Notes: a model not told the origin generated them from the letters alone. Positions 26,238-37,600 are shown, numbered from the stretch's first letter. The stretch is DNA of 64,000 nucleotides from Gemmobacter sp034519525 (GCA_034519525.1 JAXHOJ010000034.1:1-64000), one strand, 5' to 3'. Program-made: numbers and translations.

Positions 26238-27395
26238 ATGGCTGATCTGATCGCCCCGGCACAGCGCCCGGCTAACCCGCGCTTTTCGTCTGGCCCCTGC
26301 GCCAAGCTTCCCGGCTTCACCCTCGACATGCTTGCTGATGCGCCTCTGGGCCGCTCGCACCGTGCTGCCGTGGGCAAGGCGAAGCTGAAAGAGGCGATTG
26401 ATCTTACCCGCGAAATTCTGGGCGTGCCTGCCGATTACCGCATCGGCATCGTGCCCGCCTCTGACACCGGCGCCGTGGAAATGGCGATGTGGTCGCTGCT
26501 GGGCGCCCGCCCGGTGGAAATGCTGGCCTGGGAATCCTTCGGCGAAGGCTGGGTCACCGATGTGGTGAAACAGCTGAAACTCGACGCCGCGGTGAAAAAG
26601 GCCCCCTATGGCGAGATCGTCGATTTCGCCACCGTCGATTTCGACCGTGATGTGGTCTTCACCTGGAACGGCACCACCTCGGGCTGCCGCCTGCCGAATG
26701 GCGATGCGATCCCGGCGACCCGCGCGGGCCTCACGATCTGCGACGCGACCAGCGCCGCCTTCGCGATGGATCTGCCGTGGGACAAGCTCGATGTCACCAC
26801 CTTCTCCTGGCAGAAGGTGCTGGGCGGCGAAGGCGGCCATGGCGTGCTGATCCTGTCGCCCCGCGCGGTGGAACGGCTGGAAAGCTATACCCCCGCCTGG
26901 CCGCTGCCGAAAATCTTCCGCCTGACCTCGAAGGGCAAGCTGATCGAAGGCATCTTCGTCGGTGAAACCATCAACACGCCCTCGATGCTCTGTGTCGAAG
27001 ATTACCTCGTCGCGCTGAAATGGGCCAAATCCATCGGCGGGCTGCAGGGCCTGATCGCCCGCAGCGAAGGCAATGCCAAGGCGATTGCCGATTTCATCGC
27101 GGGCAAGGACTGGATCGCCAATCTGGCAGAACGGCCCGAGATTGCCTCCTGCACCTCGGTCTGCCTGAAGTTCACCGATCCGCGCATCACCGATGGCGCG
27201 ACCTTCGCCAAGAACGTGGCGAAACGGCTGGAAAAAGAAGGCGTTGCCCTGGATGCAGGCGCCTATCGCGATGCGCCTCCGGGCCTGCGCATCTGGTGCG
27301 GCGCCACGGTGGAAACCGCCGATGTGGCCGCCCTGATGCCCTGGATCGAATTCGCCTTCGCGGCCGAAATCGCCGCCCTGGCCAAAGCCGCCTGA
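26238..27395 (+). CDS. serC: phosphoserine transaminase
   Basis: This PLP-dependent transaminase converts 3-phosphohydroxypyruvate and glutamate to phosphoserine and 2-oxoglutarate. The 385-residue protein is the longer alphaproteobacterial type. It begins RPANPRFSSGPCAKLPGF (phosphate-binding SSGPCAK). It carries SDTGAVEMAMWSLLG and the Schiff-base lysine in TTFSWQKVLGGEGGHG. A strong GGAAGGA site lies 5 bases before the ATG. serA follows 96 bases downstream on the same strand, and the leader motif upstream probably governs both. Confidence 0.97.
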   Translation: MADLIAPAQRPANPRFSSGPCAKLPGFTLDMLADAPLGRSHRAAVGKAKLKEAIDLTREILGVPADYRIGIVPASDTGAVEMAMWSLLGARPVEMLAWESFGEGWVTDVVKQLKLDAAVKKAPYGEIVDFATVDFDRDVVFTWNGTTSGCRLPNGDAIPATRAGLTICDATSAAFAMDLPWDKLDVTTFSWQKVLGGEGGHGVLILSPRAVERLESYTPAWPLPKIFRLTSKGKLIEGIFVGETINTPSMLCVEDYLVALKWAKSIGGLQGLIARSEGNAKAIADFIAGKDWIANLAERPEIASCTSVCLKFTDPRITDGATFAKNVAKRLEKEGVALDAGAYRDAPPGLRIWCGATVETADVAALMPWIEFAFAAEIAALAKAA

Positions 27396-27491
27396 TCCTG
27401 CCGGGGGCGCCCGCCGCCCCCCTTTCCCCTGCTTCCGCCTGCGGTGCCAACGGCACTGCACTGTGAACATACATTCGCATAGGATAAACCC

Positions 27492-29088
27492 ATGGCGCCC
27501 CGCGTTCTCGTCTCTGATGAACTTTCCGAAACCGCCGTCCAGATCTTCCGCGACCGTGGGGTCGAGGTCGATTACATGCCGAAACTCGGCAAGGACAAGG
27601 AAAAGCTGGCCGAACTGATCGGCCAGTATGATGGCCTTGCCATCCGCTCGGCCACCAAGGTCACCGAAAAGCTGCTGGAATCGGCCACCAACCTCAAGGT
27701 CGTGGGCCGCGCGGGCATCGGTGTCGATAACGTCGACATCCCGGCCGCCTCCAAGAAAGGCGTGATCGTGATGAACACGCCTTTCGGCAATTCGGTCACC
27801 ACTGCCGAACATGCCATCGCCATGATGTTCGCCATCGCCCGCCAGCTGCCCGAGGCCAATGCCTCCACCCATGCCGGCAAATGGGAAAAGTCGAAATTCA
27901 TGGGGGTTGAGCTGTTCAACAAAACCCTCGGCGTGATCGGGGCCGGCAATATCGGCGGCATCGTCTGCGACCGCGCGGTTGGCCTGAAGATGAAGGTCGT
28001 GGCCTATGATCCCTTCCTGTCGGAAGAGCGCGCCAAACAGCTGGGCGTCACCAAGGTGGAACTGGACGAGCTGCTGGCCCGCGCCGATTTCATCACCCTG
28101 CATGTGCCGCTGACCGACAAGACCCGCAACATCCTGTCGGCGCGAAAACCTCGCCAAGACCAAGAAGGGCGTGCGCATCATCAACTGCGCCCGCGGCGGT
28201 CTGGTGGACGAGGCGGCCCTCCTCGATGCGCTGAATTCCGGCCATGTCGCAGGCGCCGCGCTCGACGTGTTCGAGGTAGAGCCCGCCACCGAAAACCCGC
28301 TGTTCGGCCATCCGAACGTGGTCTGCACCCCGCATCTGGGCGCCTCCACCACCGAAGCGCAAGAAAACGTGGCGCTGCAGGTGGCCGAACAGATGTCGGA
28401 TTACCTGCTGACCGGCGCCGTGTCGAACGCGCTGAACATGCCCAATGTCACCGCCGAACAGGCCGCCGTCATGGGCCCGTGGATCAAGCTTGCCTCGCAT
28501 CTGGGCGCCTTCATCGGCCAGATGACGGATGAACCGATCCGCGCGATCAACATCCTCTATGATGGCCGCGTGGCCGACATGAACCTGGCCGCCCTGAATC
28601 AGGCGGTGATCGCAGGCGTCATGAAGGCCTCCAACCCCGATGTGAACCTCGTCTCGGCCCCCATCGTGGCGAAAGAGCGGGGGATCCAGGTCTCCACCAC
28701 CAAGCAGGACAAGACCGGCACCTTTGATGCCTATATCAAGGTCACCATGGTGACGGACAAGCGCGAACGCTCGGTCGCGGGCACCTGCTTTGCCGATGGC
28801 AAACCGCGCTTCATCCAGATCAAGGGCATCAACATCGACGCCGAAGTGGGCGCCCACATGCTCTACACCACCAACGAAGACGTGCCGGGCATCATCGGCC
28901 TTCTGGGCATGACCATGGGCAAGAACGGCGTGAACATCGCCAACTTCACCCTCGGCCGCTCGGGCGTGGGGCAGGATGCGATCGCCATCCTCTACCTCGA
29001 TCAGCGCATCGACCCGAAAGTGGTCGACACGCTGGAGGCCACGGGCCTGTTCCAGCAGGTCAAGCCGCTGCAGTTCGACGTGGCCTGA
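27492..29088 (+). pseudogene. serA: D-3-phosphoglycerate dehydrogenase, one frame break
   Basis: This enzyme carries out the first committed step of serine synthesis, oxidising 3-phosphoglycerate. The N-terminal half (MAPRVLVSDELSETAVQIF, NAD loop GVIGAGNIGGIVCDRA) is in one frame up to HVPLTDKTRNILS. The rest follows one base over from about 28143 (RIINCARGGLVDEAAL, then TPHLGASTTEAQ). A C-terminal ACT domain follows (TNEDVPGIIGLLGMTMGKNG). A single extra G (GGC-G-CGA) explains the break. Removing it gives exactly 531 residues, the standard long SerA. Since serine synthesis is otherwise complete here, a consensus error is more likely than loss. Confidence 0.96.
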
Positions 29089-29104
29089 CCGTCACATCCA
29101 ACCG

Positions 29105-29130
29105 AAGGGCCGGGTTTCCCGGCCCTTTGT
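29105..29130 (+). terminator. intrinsic terminator of serCA
   Basis: The 10-bp stem AAGGGCCGGG-TTT-CCCGGCCCTT is followed by TGTCTTTT. It lies 17 bases after the serA stop. Confidence 0.88.
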
Positions 29131-29174
29131 CTTTTCGCGCGCCCCCTGTCTTTTCGCCACTCCTGTCTTTTCGC
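29128..29174 (+). repeat. three direct repeats of TGTCTTTTCGC behind serA
   Basis: TGTCTTTTCGC occurs at 29128, 29147 and 29164 (spacings 19 and 17), with C-rich spacers. The first copy is the T-tract of the serA terminator. The array runs straight into the 3'-end element, giving a pyrimidine-rich tail of about 70 bases. Confidence 0.8.
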
Positions 29175-29185
29175 GCCCCTTGCCT

Positions 29186-29230
29186 CTTCCTCTTGGCCGA
29201 AATACCCCGGGGTCCGGGGCAGAGCCCCGG
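29186..29230 (+). repeat. 3'-end element behind serA
   Basis: CTTCCTCTTGGCCGAAATAC runs into CCCGGGG, followed by the perfect stem CCGGGGC-AGA-GCCCCGG (29214-29230). It is in the sense direction relative to serA, like the copies at 11364, 23971, 32504 and 63283. Confidence 0.7.
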
Positions 29231-29254
29231 GGCTGCCACCATTGCGAGGCCAGA

Positions 29255-29986
29255 ATGCACATCTATGCCATCGGTGACATCCATGGTCACCTGTCCCTGC
29301 TGGAACAGGCGCATGACCTGATCGCCGCCGACATGGCCCGCCACGGCGCCGCGCCGGTGATCCATCTAGGTGATCTGGTGGATCGCGGCCCCGACAGCCG
29401 CGGCGTGATCGATTTCCTGCTGTCAGGCGAAGCCCGCGGCGAAGACTGGGTGGTGCTCAAGGGCAACCACGACCGCATGTTTTCCATGTTTCTCGAAGAT
29501 GCCCGCGCCCAGGATGAAGGGCTGAAGCCCGAATATACCTGGCTGCATCCGCGTCTGGGCGGTGCCACCACGCTGGCCTCCTATGGCATCCATGCGCCGG
29601 GCGACCGCCCGGTGGCCCCGGTCTGGGACGAAGCGCAAGAGGCCGTGTCGCTGGCCCACCGCAACTGGCTGGCCAACCGCCCCACCTGGCACGGGCTGGA
29701 TCAGGCGCTGTTCGTCCATGCAGGCATCCGCCCCGGCATTGCCCCCGCAGATCAGCGCGAAACCGATCTGGTCTGGATCCGCGAGCCGTTCCTGTCAGAT
29801 CCGCGCGACCATGGCGCGCTGGTGGTGCATGGCCATACGGCGCTGGATGCCCCCACCCATTACGGCAACCGCCTCAACCTCGACAGCGGCGCGGCCTATG
29901 GCGGCCCGCTGACCGCCGCCGTGATCGAAGGCCGTCAGGCCTTTCACCTGACACCGCAGGGCCGCCTGCCGATCCTGCCCGCCTGA
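29255..29986 (+). CDS. metallophosphoesterase (PPP-type serine/threonine phosphatase-like)
   Basis: This is a 243-residue calcineurin-like phosphoesterase. All metal-site motifs are present: GDIHGH, GDLVDRGPDS, GNHDRM, and the late HGHT histidines (VVHGHTALDAP). The size and the compact arrangement resemble bacterial PrpA/PrpB-type protein phosphatases and diadenosine tetraphosphatase-like enzymes, and I cannot choose between them. The start at 29255 (MHIYAIGDIHGHL) follows the serA 3' region. A longer open frame upstream only reads through serA. Confidence 0.88.
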   Translation: MHIYAIGDIHGHLSLLEQAHDLIAADMARHGAAPVIHLGDLVDRGPDSRGVIDFLLSGEARGEDWVVLKGNHDRMFSMFLEDARAQDEGLKPEYTWLHPRLGGATTLASYGIHAPGDRPVAPVWDEAQEAVSLAHRNWLANRPTWHGLDQALFVHAGIRPGIAPADQRETDLVWIREPFLSDPRDHGALVVHGHTALDAPTHYGNRLNLDSGAAYGGPLTAAVIEGRQAFHLTPQGRLPILPA

Positions 29987-30026
29987 TCCCCTGCCAAGCC
30001 CTGACCTGCTGCCCGCCTGACCCCGC

Positions 30027-31139
30027 TCAGGCCCGCCGCCGCGCCGGTGCCGCCCGCAACAGCAGCACCAGCCCGGCGGCCAGCGTCACCGCCAGCGCCA
30101 GCCCGGCCATCACCGCAAAAAAGCCGCGCGGCCCCATATCCTCGACCAGCCGCGCCAGCACCCAGGGCATGACAATGCCCCCCGCCAGCCCGCCGGCCAC
30201 CACCAGCGGCGCCACCCGCGCGCCATTGCCCATCCGCGCCATGCCTTCCACGAAATAGCCCGGAAAGATCGTGGCGGCAAAAGCACCCGCCAGCACGAAC
30301 AGCCAGTCGGGCGGCAGCACCACCGCCGCCGCCATGCAGCCCGCCACCCCGGCCACCGAAATCAGATACAGCAGGAAGGGCGCGATCAGATGCGCCCCCA
30401 GCGTCAGCGCCACCCGGGCCAGCAGAAATGCCACGAAGAACGCGCTCAGCAGCTCTGCCGCATGGGCCTCCGATGCGCCCGCCCGGATCAGCGCCGTTGG
30501 CCCCAGCCCGATCAGGCTGGCCTCGAACCCGATGCCAAAGGCGCCCAGCCCCAGGATCACCCAATCCGGCCGCAGGGCGCTGGCGCTTTGCGCGGGCGGC
30601 GCCCCGCCCACATCCTGCGCGCCCAGCACCACCACCAGCAGCGCCGCCCCCAGCGCCAGAAACACCAGCCCGTAAGCCCCGCCCACCGCCACAAAGGCCA
30701 GCGGCGCCAGAATGGCCCCGGCGCCGAACAGCGCATTGATCAGGCTCAGCATCGCAGGCCCGCGCCGCCCGAACAGCGCCAGCAGCCGGGGGTTGAACAC
30801 CACCGCCGCACAGCCCTGCCCCAGCCCCGCCAGCCCCGCGCCCAGCAGCGTCACCGACCAGCCAAGCCCCGCGCCCAGCAGCCCCGCCCCGCAGGCCAGA
30901 GACAGCACCGAAAGCCGTGGCGTCATCCGGTTGCCCAGCGCGAACATCGCCGCCACCCCCGCCGCACTGCCAATCCAATGCACGGAAAACAGCATCGACA
31001 CTTCGCTGATGCTCCGCCCCGTCTCGCGCGACAGCACGGGCAGCGCCGGGCCGTAAACCGCCTGCAGCGCCCCCATCAGAAAATAGGTGGCCATGCCTGC
31101 CGCCAGCAGGATCATCCGGCCCTTCGCCTCGTCGCTCAT
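30027..31139 (-). CDS. MFS transporter
   Basis: This is a 370-residue major facilitator permease with about twelve hydrophobic helices. The first two are MILLAAGMATYFLMGALQAVYGPALP. The loop-2 equivalent (FALGNRMTPRLSVLSLACGAG) and the FGIGFEASLIGLGPTALIRAGASEAHAAEL midsection are family-like. The substrate is unknown. It is alone on its strand, convergent with the phosphatase (40 bases apart) and divergent from the thiolase. Heavily C-rich codon use here is typical of the 30-31 kb region. Confidence 0.83.
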   Translation of the reverse strand: MSDEAKGRMILLAAGMATYFLMGALQAVYGPALPVLSRETGRSISEVSMLFSVHWIGSAAGVAAMFALGNRMTPRLSVLSLACGAGLLGAGLGWSVTLLGAGLAGLGQGCAAVVFNPRLLALFGRRGPAMLSLINALFGAGAILAPLAFVAVGGAYGLVFLALGAALLVVVLGAQDVGGAPPAQSASALRPDWVILGLGAFGIGFEASLIGLGPTALIRAGASEAHAAELLSAFFVAFLLARVALTLGAHLIAPFLLYLISVAGVAGCMAAAVVLPPDWLFVLAGAFAATIFPGYFVEGMARMGNGARVAPLVVAGGLAGGIVMPWVLARLVEDMGPRGFFAVMAGLALAVTLAAGLVLLLRAAPARRRA

Positions 31140-31243
31140 TCCCGTCCCCGTCTTCCCGGATCAGCCATCTGCCCCGGCCCTGCGCCGCGCCCCAATCCGC
31201 TGACCTTGGGGCGAAGTCAATTGCCGCAGTTGCACGCTCCCCC

Positions 31244-31254
31244 GACGTAACGTC
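31244..31254. promoter_or_regulatory. GACGTAACGTC palindrome upstream of the thiolase
   Basis: This perfect odd palindrome (GACGT-A-ACGTC) lies 62 bases before the thiolase start in the 176-base intergenic gap. Its ACGT half-sites recall operators of MerR/TetR-type regulators of acyl-CoA catabolism in proteobacteria (LiuR, FadR-like), but the spacing differs. It is a candidate only. Confidence 0.35.
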
Positions 31255-31315
31255 ACACTCGCACACAACCGGCATCCCCGCCACTCTGCCCGCAACCAGA
31301 ACGAAAGGCCTTTCC

Positions 31316-32501
31316 ATGAGCGACATCGTCATCCTTTCCGGCGCACGCACCCCCATCGGCGGCTTTGGCGGCAGCCTCGCGGGCTTTGCCCCCATCGACC
31401 TTGCCGCCCATGCCGCAAAGGCGGCGCTGACCGGGCGGGCGTCGCCCCCGGCGCAGATCGGCACACACGGTCTTTGGCCATGTCATCAACACCGAACCGC
31501 GCGACATGTATCTGTCGCGCGTCGCCGCCATGCAGGCGGGCGTGCCCGAAACCGTGCCCGCGATGAACGTCAACCGCCTGTGCGGCTCCGGCGTGCAGGC
31601 CATCGTTTCGGCGGCGCAGGCGCTGATGCTGGGCGACGCCGATTTCGCGCTGGCCGGCGGGGCCGAGGTGATGAGCCGGTCGCCCTACATCCTGTCCACC
31701 GTCCGCTGGGGCCAGAAGATGGGCGATACAAGCGCGCTGGACATGATGACCGGCGCGCTGACCTGCCCCTTCGGCACCGGCCATATGGGCGTCACGGCGG
31801 AAAACGTCGCGGCCGAACATGGCATCAGCCGCGCGGATCAGGATGCCTTCGCGCTGGAAAGCCAGACCCGCGCCGCCCGCGCCATCGCCGAAGGCCGCTT
31901 CGCGCGACCAGATCGTCCCGGTGCGAGATCACCACGCCGCAAGGGCACGGTGGTCTTCGACACCGACGAACACCCCAAGGCCACCACGCCGCGAGGCGCT
32001 GGCCGGGCCTGCAAGCCCGGTGTTCCAGAAGGACGGCACGCGTCACCGCGGCAATGCCTCGGGCATCAATGACGGGGCCGCGGCGCTGGTGCTGGCGCGG
32101 GCCGACGCCGCCAAGGCGGCGGGCCTGACCCGCGCGCGCGTATGCTGGGCTATGCCCATGCCGGCGTGCGCCCGCAGGTGATGGGCATCGGCCCGGTCCC
32201 GGCGGTGCAGGCGCTGCTGGCCCGCACCGGCCTGACGCTGGCCGATTTCGACGTGATCGAATCGAACGAGGCTTTTGCCGCACAGGCCCTTGCCGTGGCA
32301 ACCGGGCGCTGGGCCTTGATCCCGCCCGCGTCAACCCCAACGGCGGCGCCATCGCGCTGGGCCATCCGGTCGGGGCCACCGGCGCCATCCTCATCGTCAA
32401 GGCGCTGTACGAACTGGAACGCACCGGCGGGCGCCGCGCGCTGATCACCATGTGCATCGGCGGCGGTCAGGGCATCGCGCTGGCGATGGAACGGCTCTGA
32501 T
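31316..32501 (+). pseudogene. acetyl-CoA acetyltransferase (thiolase), multiple frame breaks
   Basis: This is a thiolase-family enzyme condensing or cleaving beta-ketoacyl-CoA. Pieces appear in order: MSDIVILSGARTPIGGFGGSL, then the active-site region MNVNRLCGSGVQAIVSAAQ with the nucleophile cysteine. Next come EHGISRADQDAFALESQ, GINDGAAALVLARADAAKAAG, FDVIESNEAFAAQALAVA and NPNGGAIALGHPVGATGAILIVKAL. The last piece is ITMCIGGGQGIALAME, with the second cysteine. All catalytic residues exist, but at least six single-base changes separate the pieces (near 31465, 31903, 31922, 31952, 31995, 32040 and 32300). Several are an extra G before CG. The total length fits about 391 residues. It is either a consensus-error hot spot or an early pseudogene. 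Confidence 0.9.
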
Positions 32502-32503
32502 CG

Positions 32504-32563
32504 CTTCATCTGGCTCAGAAATACCCGCGAGCGGGTGCGGGGCGCGAGACGCTGTCGCGCCCT
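32504..32563 (+). repeat. 3'-end element behind the thiolase
   Basis: GCTTCATCTGGCTCAGAAAT runs into ACCCGCG, then the stems CCCG-CGAG-CGGG (32525-32536) and GGGCGCGA-GACGCTG-TCGCGCCC (32541-32563). It is the most divergent copy of the family but keeps the order and sense orientation. It starts three bases after the stop codon. Confidence 0.6.
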
Positions 32564-32569
32564 CCAGCG

Positions 32570-34609
32570 CAACGCACGACCGACACCCGCGCCGACCGCC
32601 CCGCCGCGTCGATCACGCGACAGCGTCATGGAAACCCCGCTCCGGGCGCCTCCAGCGCGGTCTCGCGGTCGCGCTGGCCCACGACGCAGCGGCGCGCCAT
32701 CGGCCAGCCAGGTGAAGGGCCGGCGCCGCCCGTCGGCCCGCAGCTGTCACCGTCAGGCCCGCCCGCCGGCCGAGCCACCGCGCCATCGGGCGGAAAGGCC
32801 ACCACCGGCGGGTCAACCTGTTCAAAAGCCGCCGTGCGCGACCGGAACCGTTGCAGGGGCTGCGGCAGTTCGGCATTGGACGCAACAGCGTAGCGCGGGC
32901 GGCGGCGGTGGCTGCTGGGGTCCAGCGCTGCGGCTGATCCGCCCCAAGGCCTGAAACAGCACCGGCGCTGCCAGATCGGCGCCAAAGGCCCCCGGCACCG
33001 GCGTGCCATCGGCCCGGCCCATCCAGACCCCCACCACATGCCGCCCGTCAAACCCCACAGCCCAGGCATCGCGGTGGCCATAGCTGGTGCCGGTCTTGTA
33101 GGCCAGCCGGTTGCCCGGCGCGCCCGGCGGCGGCGGCAAACCGGCCAGCACATCCGCCACCTGCCAGGCCGCCACGGCCGACATAACCCTTTGGCCTTCC
33201 TTGCCTTTTTCGTCATACCGCAGGGGCAGCGCCACGCCGCCCCGCGCGATTGCAGCGTAAAGCTGCACCAGATCTTCCAGCGTCACCCCCACCCCGCCCA
33301 GGCTGATCGCCAGCCCCGGCGCATCGCCCTGCAACACCGGGTTCATCCCCGCCCGCCGCATCGCCGCAATCAGCTTGGCAGGCCCCAGCGCCTCGGTGAT
33401 CCGCACCACCGGAATGTTCAGCGACATCTGCAGCGCCTCGCGCATCCGCACCGTGCCGCGAAAGACGCGGTCAAAGTTCTGCGGGGCGTAAGTACCGAAA
33501 ATCACTGGCTTATCTTCGATCATCGTTTCGGGATGCGCCAGCCCCTCGTCAAAGGCCAGCCCGTAGACCAGGGGCTTCAGCGTCGATCCGGGCGATCGCA
33601 GCGCCCGGGTCATATCCACAAACCCCTGCCGCCGATCCGCCAGAAACCCCGCCGATCCGACAGAGGCCAGCACCTCGCCCGAGGTATGATCGGCAGCCAG
33701 AATGGCGATCTGCAGCTGATCGCCCTGCCCTGCGACAACCTCTTTCGCCAAGGATTCCAAGGCCTTCTGCAACCCGGCCTCCAGCGTCAGCTGGATGCGT
33801 GGCGCCCCCGGCGCCTCGCGGCGCATACGGTCGGCCAGATGCGGCGCCAGCATCGGCACCGGCTGCCGCGCCATCGGCACCACCTCGCCCCGCACCTCCT
33901 GCGCCTCTTCCGCCGAAATCACCCCGTCGCGCAACGCCCGCGCCAGAACCCTGTCCCGCGCCGCCACCGCGCGTTGCAGATGCCGGTCCGGCCGCCGCGA
34001 TTCCGGCGCCTGCGGAATGGCCACCAACAGCGCCGCTTCGGCCGGGGTCAGCCGCTTTGGCTCTTTGCCGAAATAGGCCAGAGAGGCCGCCCGCACCCCC
34101 TCCAGATTGCCACCAAAGGGCGCAAGGTGCAGATAAAGCTGTAGAATTTCACGCTTCGTGAAATGCGTCTCCAATGCCAGCGCCACACGGGCCTGCCGCA
34201 GCTTGCCCGCCAGCGCCCCGGTGCCGCTGTTTTCCAGCAGCCGCGCCACCTGCATGGTCAGCGTCGATCCGCCGGAAACCACCCGCCCATGCCGCAATGC
34301 CTGTAAGCCCGCACGGGCCACCCCGATCCAGTCCACCCCGTGATGGGTCCAGAACCTTTTGTCCTCATAGCCCACCAGCATGTCGATGTAATCGGCATCG
34401 ACATCTTCGGGCACCACCGCCATGCGCCAGCGACCATCGGCCACCGTATAGGCGCGCAGCAGAATCCCATTGCGATCAACCACTTCGACCGAGGTTTGCA
34501 GCGTGACCGGCGGCAGCACCGTCGCCGCCACCCAGTCGCGCCCCGCATCCATGGCAGCGGCCCCCGCCCAAAGGGCAAGGGCCAGCGCAAGGGGCCAGCG
34601 GGCGCGCAT
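32570..34609 (-). CDS. pbpC: penicillin-binding protein 1C, C-terminus frame-broken
   Basis: This is a bifunctional peptidoglycan glycosyltransferase/transpeptidase-type protein with a signal anchor (MRARWPLALALALWAGAAAM). The GT51 domain shows YEDKRFWTHHGVD and GGSTLTMQVARLLE. The transpeptidase domain shows SPGSTLKPLVYGLAF (active serine), SLNIP and KTGTSYGHRDAWAVGF. The frame is continuous from 34609 to about 32960. After it the PBP1C-specific C-terminal domain is scattered over other frames (NAELPQPLQRF, RPFTWLADGAP, VIDAAGRSARVSV), so its end near 32570 is estimated. The ATG follows the alpha-2-macroglobulin stop (TGATG). A GTG three bases earlier is also possible. The two form the usual pair. 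Confidence 0.92.
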
Positions 34610-37600
34610 CACTCCGCCACGGTCACGCGGCCGGTTTCGCTGCGGGCGCGGTAATCCGGGCGATACATATCCTCGACCGAAGCCGCCGGATGCCGGAAGC
34701 TGCCCGGCGACACCGCCCGCACGACATAGGCCAGCCGGAAGCTGCAGTTGTCATAGCGGTCCACCGCCGTCAGGAACCGGTCCTGCCGGAATTCGCTATG
34801 CGCCACATCGGTTTGCAGCCCCAGCCAATCCAGCGCGGCAATGCTGCCGCCGCTCATCAGGTTCGGGTTGTCGATCTCGAACCCGGCGGGCAGCGGATCG
34901 GCCACCATCAGCCGCGCCTCGCCGCGGCCGAACGGCGTCACCTCCAGCACGGTCACCAGCCGCGTGCCCACCTTCACGGTATCCAGCGTGACCGGCTCCC
35001 CTTCCAGCGTGTAATAGCTGCGGCTGATGCCATAGCCATTGCCACCCGCCGCCACCGGCTCAGCCGGGATGCCGTAAGTGGTTACGGTGATTTGGGTTTT
35101 CGCGCCATTGTTCTGCACCACCGCTGGCGCCGAGGCATCATTGGCCACCCGCACCAGCGGCCCGTCGACCGGCTGCGCCGTCCATGGTGACGCCCGCCGC
35201 CCCGGCCCGTCGAGCAGCGCATTGGCCGCCAGCAGCGTCCACGTCGCTCTCTTGCGTCGACAAGACCGTCGACCCGCGCGGCGATGCCGGTTCGGTCAGC
35301 GCCTCGCGGTCCACCGCGTTGGCTCCCGGCCTCGACCGCCAGCGTCAGCACCGCCGCCGCATCGCGGTAGTTGGTGCCGTAATCGGCGCGGAAGATCTGT
35401 TCGGTTCCGCGTCCGCGCCACGGCGTCCAGCCGCGCCGCGGCCCTGCGGAACATGGCATCGGCGCGCGGCTGGTCGCCATAGGTCGCCAGCGCCGCCCCC
35501 AGCTGCGCCTGCGCCAGCGCGGTGCAAAAGGCATCGCCCTTCACATCGGCGTAATAGCGCAGATCGCCCACCGCCGCCGCCCCTTCGCGCGCCAGCACCA
35601 TCAGCGCATAGGCCAGTGCCTCGCCGCCTTCGTCGAAATCGGGCTGGTAGTTCACCTGATTGCGCAGGTTGTCCAAGGCGTTGCGGAAGGCCTGATCCGG
35701 CACCGCATGGCCCTGCGGCCCGCGCGCGGCTCAGGAAATCGGTGACATAGGCATCCAGCCACATATCGCCCTGCGCCGGCCCCCACAGGCCAAAGGCACC
35801 TTCGGCGGTCTGGTTCTGCAGGATCTCGCGATCGGCCTGTTCGATGCGCAGGCCGATGTTTTCGGCGCCTTTCAGCTGCATCGCCTGCGCCACCTGATCG
35901 AAGTAGAGCAGCGGCAGCGCCTTGGAGGTGATCTGTTCGGTGCAGCCATAGGGATAGCGGTCCAGCGCCGCCAGCAGCCCGGGCGCGTTCAGCCGGGCGA
36001 TGGGGCCAACCGCCAGCGTGGCCCGGCCCGAGCCCGGGCACCAGCCCGGCAAAGACATCGGCTGATCAAAGGTAAAGGTCTGCCCCTGCGCCAGATCAAG
36101 CGGCTGACCTGCGGCCACCTCCGGGTCGTTGACCTGCACCGGCAGGGTCAGGTCCTTCGTCAGAACGCTTGCCATCGGGCGTGGTCAGCGCTGACGGTGA
36201 TCGTCTGGATTGCCCACCGCACCCGGCCGTGACCGGCACCGCGAACACCGGTTTGCCCTTGTCGGCCAGATCAAAGCGCCGAAGGCACTTCGCCCAGCGT
36301 CACGCCCGTCGCCGTCGACCTCCAGCCCCATCGCGCCCCGCAGGCCCGGTGGCATGAACGATTTCCAGCAGCAGCCGGCTTTCATCGCCCGGCGCCATGA
36401 AGCGCGGCAGCGCAAGCCGTCACCACCACCGGATCGCGCACCAGCACATCCGCCTCGGCCTGCCCCACGCCCGTGGCAGACCAGGCCACCGCCATCACCC
36501 GGACCGTGCCGTTGAACGACGGGCAGATCGAAACTGGCCCGGGCATAGCCATCGGCCCCCACGGCCACAGGGCCGGTGAAGAAGGCCACCAGCTGTTCGG
36601 TGGGCGGCGGGCCTTGCAGGCCCGGCCTGCGCCTCCGCATCGCCGCCCGACCGCACGGTGCCTTGCGCGCCGTTCAGCCCGTCAATCAGGCGGCCATAGA
36701 CATCGCGGATGCCCACCCCCAGCTTGCGCTGGCCAAAGTAATGGCCTGCGGGATCAGGCGCTTCAAAGCCCGTCAGGTTCAGAATGCCCACATCGACGGC
36801 GGCGATGGTGACATAGGCCTGATCGCCCGCCGCCACGCCGTCCACCTTGACCGCCACCTCCATCGGGCCGCGCGGGGCGGCCTCTGCCGCCGTTTCAATC
36901 GCCACGCCCAATTGGCGTTCGCCGGGGGCGACAGCTGCATAAGACAGCCCCATCGCCCGCGCCGGGTTGCGCCCCGCCGCCACATCCATCGGCCGGACGA
37001 CCGACACCGTCACATAGACGCCCGCGCCCCATTCATCGGTCACCGGCAGGGGGATCAGGTTCTCGCCTTCCGTCACCTCCACCGCCTGCATCGCCACCAG
37101 CCGGTTTGACAGCACCGTCACCAGCGCCGTGCCCGCCGCACGCGGCACCACCCGCAGGGTCGCCGTTTCGCCCGGCAGATAGGCCGGTTTGTCCAGCGAC
37201 AGTTCCAGCGTGTCGGGCGTGTCGCTGGCATCCGCAGGGGCATACCAGCCCGCATAGAACGTCATCGACGTGGCGGTTTCGCATGCCCCTCGTCGCGCTC
37301 GACCACCAGTTCATATTCGCCCCATTCACACCGGCGCCGTGATCCTCGGTCGGCCTGGCCGCCAAGGTCGCCTTGCCTTCGGTGATCAGGCGTGCGCGAG
37401 ATCACCGGTTCCCACGTCCAGTTGCCGTCCTGCGTGATACCACTGATAGTCGGTTTCGATCCGCGTCAGCGCGCCATGTCACCTCCATCGGCATCGGGTC
37501 TGCAGTCCGGCGCCGACGCCGATCAGGTTGAAACCGCGCCTCGCCGCCTTCCGGCACCACATCGTCAAACAGCGGCTTGATCCCGATCATGTCGCCGCTG

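Noticed and set aside
22704..29088. Genomic island or transposon carrying the ars genes
   Set aside because: No integrase, transposase, terminal repeats or tRNA are visible at either edge, and base composition looks like the neighbours. Only a local insertion between serB and serC is suggested.
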